From an uncultured bacterium (lineage in GTDB: Bacteria > Patescibacteriota > Dojkabacteria > SC72), in contig CALLXA010000114.1 of the NCBI GenBank assembly GCA_938015795.1, positions 1-7,026 on the forward strand: 7,026 nt of DNA. Direction: 5' to 3'. Below are positions 1 through 4,998 of this stretch, piece after piece (the stretch's first letter is position 1; every line of letters begins with the position of its first letter). The notes beneath the pieces are model-generated. The model did not search any database. It was given only the letters and a program-made list of their open reading frames with translations, and was not told the origin of the DNA. A program made the translations under genes and the position numbers.

Positions 1-709
1 GGAAAAAGGTGAGCAATCCTGCAAGTATTGGTGAAGTATTTCCTTTAAATAATTTTTTGCTTTGAAATTTTGGCAACTTAAATTTAAAGTTTTTAAAAAA
101 AGGAAAAATATCTAACATATTAATTCCAAGTAAAAACATTACTAAAAAAAGAATTATTCCCGTTAAAAAATAGAAATTTGAAGAAAGTAATAGTGTATTA
201 CCTATGACTCCAAGTAAACTTCCTAGTATGAAAAAAGATATTATTCTGGAAATATGGAAAAGAAAGATTGGCTTTCTCCCTTTGTATATCGAAGATAGTG
301 ACAGAACAAAACCTCCAACAATGGCCATGCAAGAAGAAAGAGATGCTATTATTCCAAGCATGAATGCAGTTAGATATGCATTGTTTGGTAAATTGATGTT
401 ATCGAAAAGTTGTGTCTTTGGAAGAAAAATAAAAAGTAGAAAGATAGTTGATGAAATTAATAATGCAAATATAAATTCTCTCCAGTTTGTTTTAAATTCA
501 TCCTCTTGTACATAGTATCCATGTTTATTTATTTTTGAATTGATTAGTTTTAATAACTCTTTATTAAAAATTTTACTGTAAAAATTCATCTCTCCTTTTT
601 TTGAATCTACTTTTACTTCGGAGATATCTTTTATATTTTTTAATTCTTTTTTTATTAACTGTTCACATGATTCGCAATGCATACCTTTTACATATATTGT
701 TCTTTTCAT
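1..709 (-). CDS. HMA-domain / DsbD-TauE-like membrane protein, probable copper handling (partial, C-terminus outside window)
   Basis: Translating the minus strand from the ATG at 709 gives 236 open residues that continue off the left edge. Residues 1-70 form a heavy-metal-associated domain with the metal motif GMHCESC (Cys12 and Cys15). Several hydrophobic segments follow, roughly at residues 77-96, 112-139, 148-171 and 173-197. The segment SLSSCMAIVGGFVLS is typical of the UreH/DsbD_2/TauE-like membrane domain found fused to HMA domains. The visible part ends at AGLLTFF, where family members usually continue with a Leu-Pro-Cys-Gly motif. The family is thought to move or reduce copper or thiols across the inner membrane; the direction and substrate cannot be read here. 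The start lies 2 bases after the stop of the cupredoxin gene, so the two are almost certainly co-transcribed. No Shine-Dalgarno sequence is visible, so translation may depend on reinitiation. I am sure of the domain architecture and less sure of the substrate. Confidence 0.85.
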   Translation of the reverse strand, partial: MKRTIYVKGMHCESCEQLIKKELKNIKDISEVKVDSKKGEMNFYSKIFNKELLKLINSKINKHGYYVQEDEFKTNWREFIFALLISSTIFLLFIFLPKTQLFDNINLPNNAYLTAFMLGIIASLSSCMAIVGGFVLSLSSIYKGRKPIFLFHISRIISFFILGSLLGVIGNTLLLSSNFYFLTGIILFLVMFLLGINMLDIFPFFKNFKFKLPKFQSKKLFKGNTSPILAGLLTFF

Positions 710-711
710 TT

Positions 712-1098
712 TTATATGAAATTTATTTTAAATGTATACATACCCATACTACATGTCCCTGTTATATCTTTAGATGGGATACCAAAATCAAATGTTGTTT
801 TGCCATCTGTTGGTAATTCCTGAGAAATCTTTAGAGATGGAACTCTAAAAGCTCTCTCACAGCCATATGAATTTTGTGATTCTATTTCAAGTACTGTTGG
901 TACTCCTGCCTTTGCATATACCACTCTTGGTGAATATCCCCCTGGTTTTGAAATTATATGTATTATTTGTTTTCCAGAATCAATAGTTACATTCGAAGAA
1001 ACTTCTTGTATTTTTTCTGGTTTGCTTTTTAATGCTACAACCAAAATTATAAAGAGAGATATTGAGATAGCAATTATTATTAAAATTTTGTTTTTCAT
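712..1098 (-). CDS. membrane-anchored cupredoxin-domain protein
   Basis: This 128-residue protein has an N-terminal hydrophobic helix at residues 5-23 and no lipobox cysteine, so it is probably an uncleaved anchor with an extracytoplasmic domain. The rest resembles a short Cupredoxin_1 (EfeO-like) fold. The beta-rich start includes GGYSPRVVYAKAGVPTVLEI. It is followed by Cys80 in CERAFRVPSL, then a late loop with Cys116, Met118 and Met120 in TCSMGMYTFKI. In this family such Cys/Met positions, often with His, bind copper; here the first ligand would be Cys rather than His. The gene directly precedes the HMA/TauE-like gene with a 2-base gap. Such cupredoxin domains are often fused to or next to that membrane protein, which supports a joint role in copper export or delivery. 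It has its own promoter-like sequence and possible copper operator upstream. The ATG at 1098 starts just before the hydrophobic helix; an ATG 9 bases upstream is out of frame and stops after three codons. Confidence 0.82.
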   Translation of the reverse strand: MKNKILIIIAISISLFIILVVALKSKPEKIQEVSSNVTIDSGKQIIHIISKPGGYSPRVVYAKAGVPTVLEIESQNSYGCERAFRVPSLKISQELPTDGKTTFDFGIPSKDITGTCSMGMYTFKINFI

Positions 1099-1104
1099 AT
1101 TGGC

Positions 1105-1123
1105 ATACCCGCACCAGGGGTAC
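1105..1123. promoter_or_regulatory. TACCC-n7-GGGTA dyad, candidate operator of a CsoR-type copper repressor
   Basis: The plus strand carries TACCC at 1106-1110 and GGGTA at 1118-1122, a perfect inverted repeat around a 7-base GC-rich centre. It is the only GC-rich patch in an otherwise AT-rich spacer. It lies immediately downstream of the -10 candidates of the cupredoxin promoter, where a bound repressor would block transcription. CsoR-family copper sensors bind related ATACCC/GGGTAT dyads, usually with a shorter centre. No csoR gene is in the window, so the assignment is an inference. Confidence 0.4.
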
Positions 1124-1126
1124 AGG

Positions 1127-1157
1127 TATATAGTACTATGAATAACAGAAATGTCAA
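1127..1157 (-). promoter_or_regulatory. sigma70-like promoter of the cupredoxin / HMA-TauE genes
   Basis: On the minus strand a perfect -35 hexamer TTGACA lies at 1157-1152. Two -10 candidates follow: TACTAT at 1135-1130 with a 16-base spacer (4 of 6 consensus bases), and TATATA at 1132-1127 with a 19-base spacer (5 of 6). The longer spacing would be of the kind used by MerR-type activators. Transcription would begin near 1120, inside the GC-rich dyad. This would allow the two copper genes to be expressed separately from the small gene upstream. Confidence 0.5.
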
Positions 1158-1160
1158 ATA

Positions 1161-1565
1161 TTACTTATTTTCGACCTTGAAAGATACAATTGCTTTTTCA
1201 CTAGCTGTAAATTCACCAGTTTCGTATACATCTTTAATAACTTGTATACATATTTGATCTTTCTTTGGAGGTGTAATTGCTAATGTAACCAATACCTGTT
1301 CTGGATAGCTTTCAGCTACACTTGATGAAGTAGATATCATGTAACAAGGATTGGGTAATGTTCCTGTTATTGTGTATTTCCAATGATTTTCTCCAGAGTA
1401 TGAATATTCAAATATAAAATCATCTTTAGTTATACTTTGTTGTGTATTTTGATCTTGCTCATCTTTCTCTTTTTGCATAACTAGATATATTTGATATGCA
1501 AAAGCTCCAAGAAGAACAATACCAAGAAGAAAGATACTAACTAAAAGAATCTTCTTTTTTTCCAT
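1161..1565 (-). CDS. membrane-anchored small protein of unknown function
   Basis: This 134-residue protein has a Lys-rich start, one hydrophobic helix at about residues 6-29, and then a Lys/Asp/Gln-rich linker at 31-46. An extracytoplasmic domain of about 85 residues follows and looks beta-rich. It contains two cysteines, Cys74 in TLPNPCYMIS and Cys106 in QICIQVIKDV, which could form a disulfide. There is no lipobox. The pattern Pro-x-Pro-Cys, alternating hydrophobics, then Cys-x-Gln-Val resembles small secreted hypothetical proteins I recall from low-GC uncultivated bacteria. I cannot name a family or function. The gene lies upstream of the cupredoxin gene on the same strand with a 62-base gap, and a good promoter precedes it. 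It may therefore belong to the same envelope copper cluster, but the second promoter in the gap leaves that open. The ATG at 1565 precedes the hydrophobic helix; no Shine-Dalgarno sequence is visible. Confidence 0.7.
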   Translation of the reverse strand: MEKKKILLVSIFLLGIVLLGAFAYQIYLVMQKEKDEQDQNTQQSITKDDFIFEYSYSGENHWKYTITGTLPNPCYMISTSSSVAESYPEQVLVTLAITPPKKDQICIQVIKDVYETGEFTASEKAIVSFKVENK

Positions 1566-1631
1566 AATTAAATTATTTAAAGTTATTTTTTTCTTTGTAT
1601 TCTATTTTACTACAGTTTTAACTATATATAT

Positions 1632-1660
1632 TTTATAAAAAATAACAGATACTTTGTCAG
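1632..1660 (-). promoter_or_regulatory. sigma70-like promoter upstream of the small membrane protein gene
   Basis: On the minus strand CTGACA (5 of 6 bases of TTGACA) at 1660-1655 is followed, after exactly 17 bases, by TATAAA (5 of 6 bases of TATAAT) at 1637-1632. The predicted start of transcription near 1625 gives a leader of about 60 bases before the ATG at 1565. The rest of the 136-base spacer between 1566 and 1701 is AT-rich. I see no convincing terminator hairpin for the GNAT gene there; the eight-T run at 1681-1688 is on the wrong strand for one. Confidence 0.5.
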
Positions 1661-1701
1661 TTTCTAGATTTATAACGATGTTTTTTTTATCCACCCCCAG
1701 A

Positions 1702-2190
1702 TTATCTAATTATTTTCTCAAATACTAATTCTTTTTTACCATCTTTAATCTCTTCGTTAACCTTTTTAAATCCATAACTTTCATAAAAGTTAATGGCATC
1801 AAATTGTTTAATACCTACCCAAAGTCTAACAGCATATATCTCAGAATTTTCTTTTATTCTATTAATTAATTCATCCATCAATAGTTTTCCTATTCCCTGC
1901 TTACGGTAATTAATATTAACATAGAAACTTCCAATGAATGCAGTTCCTTCTTTAACATCTTCATCTATTAATGCAGCACGGATTATTCCTACAACAGTTT
2001 TATCTACAAAAGCAAGAAGAACAATATTATTTATATCTGAAACCATATCTATCCAATATTCATCTGAATATTCTTCTGTTTTCTTTAAAGAGGATGTAAA
2101 AGCCTCTGGTTCACACCTTAAAGACTCTAACCTTATCTTTCTAAACTCTCTCCAATTAGATATATCACTTTTTATTATTTTAATATTCAT
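1702..2190 (-). CDS. GNAT family N-acetyltransferase
   Basis: From the ATG at 2190 this is a 162-residue single-domain GNAT protein, a normal size for the family. Members transfer an acetyl group from acetyl-CoA to an amine. Motif A is clear at residues 86-105, with the acetyl-CoA pyrophosphate loop RKQGIG (Arg96 to Gly101). Motif B is AINFYESYGFKKV at about 132-144, where Tyr136 is the usual candidate general acid. The substrate cannot be told; the N-terminal half resembles the broad class acting on small molecules or protein N-termini. The frame is open up to an ATG at 2238, which would add 16 residues. I prefer 2190 because the first strand of the fold (IKIIKSD) begins right after that Met, and because the 2238 ATG sits in the loop of an inverted repeat. 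Neither start has a Shine-Dalgarno sequence. The gene stands between the restriction operon and the copper cluster with spacers on both sides, so I infer an independent unit. Confidence 0.85.
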   Translation of the reverse strand: MNIKIIKSDISNWREFRKIRLESLRCEPEAFTSSLKKTEEYSDEYWIDMVSDINNIVLLAFVDKTVVGIIRAALIDEDVKEGTAFIGSFYVNINYRKQGIGKLLMDELINRIKENSEIYAVRLWVGIKQFDAINFYESYGFKKVNEEIKDGKKELVFEKIIR

Positions 2191-2227
2191 AGATATACTA
2201 TATTCATTATTAATATGGTAATGAATA

Positions 2228-2248
2228 TTCAAATTCATCTAATTTGAA
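2228..2248. repeat. perfect 8-bp inverted repeat with 5-base loop upstream of the GNAT gene
   Basis: TTCAAATT at 2228-2235 and AATTTGAA at 2241-2248 are perfect inverse complements around CATCT. The loop contains the alternative GNAT start codon on the minus strand. Neither strand has a U-run directly after the stem, so a standard intrinsic terminator is unlikely. It could be a repressor operator or an RNA hairpin in the GNAT leader. The region is AT-rich, so chance remains possible. Confidence 0.4.
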
Positions 2249-2318
2249 GTTTAAAATACAAAACAGCCAACGATCCTACAGAAAGATTTTTTGAAGGAGC
2301 ACTAGGATAAGAATTCTT

Positions 2319-4187
2319 CTATATTACCCATAAATTACTTCCAAACATATTCTGTAAATTCCACTTCTTTGTAGTATCAACAGCTTTTTCTAAACAAATG
2401 AATCTTTCTTCTGTGTAACTTTGTAGTTTTTGTAATGTTTCGTCCTTTAAATCGCCATCTAGGGTAACGTAGGCGTGTTTCTCTCCATCTGTTACCTTGT
2501 ATATATTGTTCTTAGTAAATTCAGATAATTTTTCTGCTTTGAAGTTGAGAGTAAATCCATCTTTAAGTAATACTTCGTACATTAGATCGAATTCATCGAA
2601 TTTGAATTCTAATTGTGTACTTGCTTCTTCTATGTATTTAGCCAATGCCTTTTTATTTTCTTCTTCTGTCTTTTCTGGATCTGGTGTAAAGAGATTTTCT
2701 GGGAAATAGCTAGGTGATAGTGTAAATACTTTAAATCCTAAGTCTCCTTCAGCTTTTTCATCTTTGAGTTTATTTGATACTCGTTTTACTCTTTCGATAC
2801 AGATATCTGATATTTTTTTATATCCTGCTTTATATGCTTCACTATTTTCGTCTGTTTTTTCTGGGATTTGTACTAGTATGAATTTTCTATTTCCACCATC
2901 TTCTTTATTTAACTCCATTACTGCTTGTGCTGTAGTGCCTGAGCCGGCGAAGAAGTCTAATACTAGATTCTCTTCGGATGATATTGGGTCTATACTAAAA
3001 AGTAAAAGCTTCTTTATCAATTGGGATGGTTTAGGGAAATCAAATATTTTAATATTCGGAAATATTGAATTTATCTCCGCCGTGCCATCTTGTGTATAGA
3101 TATCGTCAATCACACTTATTGGTGTACCTTTCTTAAGTTCGCCGTCTTTGTCTTTAAGATAACCTTTGAAACGAACACTCCATTTCCCATTACTCATTTT
3201 GTTGAATACTAACTCATTGTTATTCTGTGCTTCAACAACTCTCTCTCTTGACCAGAGCCATTGCTTTTTGGGCCAAATTTCTTCCCCCATATATTCAATT
3301 GGGTATCTTAAATTGGGACGGTCTGCAAGGCTCGTAGTTTCAAGAGGCCATGTCCCATATGGTCCTCTTTCCTCAAACTTCTCGTCTTTCTTACTGTAAA
3401 TTTTTAAAGCCTTCGCTGATAGCCGTGTTGAGATAGAAGACACATTTTGATAATCCTTACAATAACATAGAATATATTCGTGAACGTCGATGACTCCACG
3501 AGTTTTAGCTCCAGCACCATACTTACTCTTCCATACTAGTTCTGATACAAAATTCTCTTCTCCAAATACTTCATCTAGCATTTTTCTTAGGTTGCATACC
3601 TCGTTGTCATCTATGCTAACAAATATTAGTCCTTCGTTCTGTAATAAATTTCTTGCAATAAGTACTCTAGGATATATCATATTTAGCCAATTACTATGGT
3701 ATCTACCTTGTGATTCTGTGTTTGTGTCTAACTTAACTCCATCTTGTGTAGTACCAGACTTTTCCCAATATGCTTTTTTATCTTCTGAAAAGTTATCGGT
3801 ATATATAAAGTCATTACCAGTATTGTAGGGTGGATCAATGTAAATACATTTGATTTTTCCCTGATATGACTTTTGAAGAAGCTTTAATACTTCCAAGTTA
3901 TCACCTTCAATTATCAAATTCTCTGTATTGTCGAAATCAATACTTCTATCTTTATCAGGCTTTAACATTGCTCTAGAAGTAGTGAATGCATTTCTCTTTG
4001 CTGACATCTTCCCAGCCCAGTTGAATTCATATTTCCCTTCAGATGTTGAAGCAAATTGTTTTAAAAAGTTTCTAAGTTCGTCTTCGTTTAGATTTCCTTC
4101 ATCATTGAAAAGAGTAGGGTATATCTTTTTTAGTGACAACAATAATTCTTCGTAATTATTGTGAGATTGCTTTTGTATCTTTTGCAT
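2319..4187 (-). CDS. mod: type III restriction-modification methyltransferase subunit (Mod), N6-adenine DNA methyltransferase
   Basis: From the ATG at 4187 the protein has 622 residues, close to known type III Mod proteins (about 640). The N-terminal region has YEFNWAGK followed by the typical IEGDNLEVLKLL. Catalytic motif IV is DPPY at residues 118-121 in YIDPPYNTGNDF. SIDDNE follows at 191-196. A variable stretch of about 200 to 380 should hold the target recognition domain. Next come motif X (FPKPSQLIKKLL, near 385) and the S-adenosylmethionine-binding motif I, DFFAGSGTT, at 411-419. Having motif IV before motif I marks the beta class, as in type III enzymes. Mod sets sequence specificity, methylates one strand of the site, and forms the complex with Res. 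It is the third gene of the operon and overlaps the KilA-N gene. A TTG at 4199 would add four residues (MIKK); I prefer the ATG because nothing favours the rarer start. No catalytic residue appears missing. The recognition sequence cannot be read from the protein. Confidence 0.93.
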   Translation of the reverse strand: MQKIQKQSHNNYEELLLSLKKIYPTLFNDEGNLNEDELRNFLKQFASTSEGKYEFNWAGKMSAKRNAFTTSRAMLKPDKDRSIDFDNTENLIIEGDNLEVLKLLQKSYQGKIKCIYIDPPYNTGNDFIYTDNFSEDKKAYWEKSGTTQDGVKLDTNTESQGRYHSNWLNMIYPRVLIARNLLQNEGLIFVSIDDNEVCNLRKMLDEVFGEENFVSELVWKSKYGAGAKTRGVIDVHEYILCYCKDYQNVSSISTRLSAKALKIYSKKDEKFEERGPYGTWPLETTSLADRPNLRYPIEYMGEEIWPKKQWLWSRERVVEAQNNNELVFNKMSNGKWSVRFKGYLKDKDGELKKGTPISVIDDIYTQDGTAEINSIFPNIKIFDFPKPSQLIKKLLLFSIDPISSEENLVLDFFAGSGTTAQAVMELNKEDGGNRKFILVQIPEKTDENSEAYKAGYKKISDICIERVKRVSNKLKDEKAEGDLGFKVFTLSPSYFPENLFTPDPEKTEEENKKALAKYIEEASTQLEFKFDEFDLMYEVLLKDGFTLNFKAEKLSEFTKNNIYKVTDGEKHAYVTLDGDLKDETLQKLQSYTEERFICLEKAVDTTKKWNLQNMFGSNLWVI

Positions 4188-4998
4188 TTTTTTGATCAAT
4201 CAAATTAAGTGCATTATCTTTTGTAAGTAAGACTTTCATTTGCCTTATTGCAGTATTATTAAGCTTAATTAGTCTCTCTTTTTGACTTAGACCTAGATTT
4301 ATATATTCAGCATTTAGTGATTCCAAATTTGTTAAACACACTAATTGTTCTATGGTTGCTTGATCTCTAATATTACCCTTCGCCTTTGGATTTGCATCTC
4401 GCCATTCTTTGGCTGTTACACCAAATAAAGCAGTATTAAGTATATCAGCTTCGTTTGCGTAAATTACATTTTCTCTTAACTTCCCGACTTTGTTTGGAAC
4501 AATGTTTTGTTTTATCGCATCTGTATGTATACGATAATTTACTTTTGATAGTACTCTTTTAACATTCCATTCTAGTGTCTGGGCTTCTTGTTCTTTTAGA
4601 AGTTGATACTCTTTTATTAAGAACAGCTTAAATTCAGGCGATACCCAACTAGCAAATTCAAAGGCAATATCTTTATGTGCAAAAGTTCCTGATCCATATC
4701 TTCCTCTGCTGGTTTTTATTCCGATTGCATTTGTTTTTGTTATCCATTTTTCTGGTGATAGAGTAAAAGAGTTTAATCCGGACTCTTTTCTAAAGGAGTC
4801 GAATTCGACCCCTTTAAAATTTTCGTTATTTATTGATTCCCACAAACCTAGAAATTCTATGGTACTTCTTGTTCTCAACCAGTTTTTTACAACATCCTTA
4901 GGATCTTCGGGATTCTTATATCTAGCAATATCTGTAAGCGAAATAAATTCGTCTTTAATATTTACTCCTACATTTTTTACTGTTAATTCGTTTTTCAT
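4156..4998 (-). CDS. KilA-N domain protein embedded in a type III restriction-modification operon
   Basis: This 280-residue protein has an N-terminal KilA-N domain at about residues 15-130. Its hallmarks are ISLTDIARY, VVKNWLRTRSTIEFLGLWE, and SRGRYGSGTFAHKDIAFEFASWVSPEF before the helix KLFLIKEYQLLKEQE. KilA-N is a DNA-binding fold common in phage and viral proteins. The C-terminal part at about 180-257 has the companion domain often seen with bacterial KilA-N proteins, with EADILNTALFG, GNIRDQATIEQL and NLESLNAEYI. Its start overlaps the res stop by four bases (ATGA), and its end overlaps mod by 32 bases (44 if mod starts at TTG 4199). Synthesis is therefore probably coupled to both. A role in regulating the operon, in modulating the enzyme, or in a separate anti-phage function is possible; none is shown by sequence. 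No helicase, nuclease or methylase motif is present. Confidence 0.88.
   Translation of the reverse strand: MKNELTVKNVGVNIKDEFISLTDIARYKNPEDPKDVVKNWLRTRSTIEFLGLWESINNENFKGVEFDSFRKESGLNSFTLSPEKWITKTNAIGIKTSRGRYGSGTFAHKDIAFEFASWVSPEFKLFLIKEYQLLKEQEAQTLEWNVKRVLSKVNYRIHTDAIKQNIVPNKVGKLRENVIYANEADILNTALFGVTAKEWRDANPKAKGNIRDQATIEQLVCLTNLESLNAEYINLGLSQKERLIKLNNTAIRQMKVLLTKDNALNLIDQKNAKDTKAISQ

Noticed and set aside
204..515. Plus-strand open frame of 103 codons
   Set aside because: It is antisense to the HMA/TauE-like membrane gene, which has clear domain motifs, and its own protein shows no recognisable features.
1681..1688. Eight-T run as an intrinsic terminator
   Set aside because: The T-run is on the plus strand, where there is no gene, and no stable stem precedes it.
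2273..2308. ATCCTA / TAGGAT inverted repeat with a 24-base loop in the mod-GNAT spacer
   Set aside because: The 6-bp arms with a long loop and no following U-run are weak as a terminator or operator and expected by chance.
2309..2318. AAGAATTCTT 10-bp palindrome just after the mod stop
   Set aside because: It has no loop and no T-tract, so it cannot be a terminator; a single short AT-rich palindrome is not convincing as a protein site.
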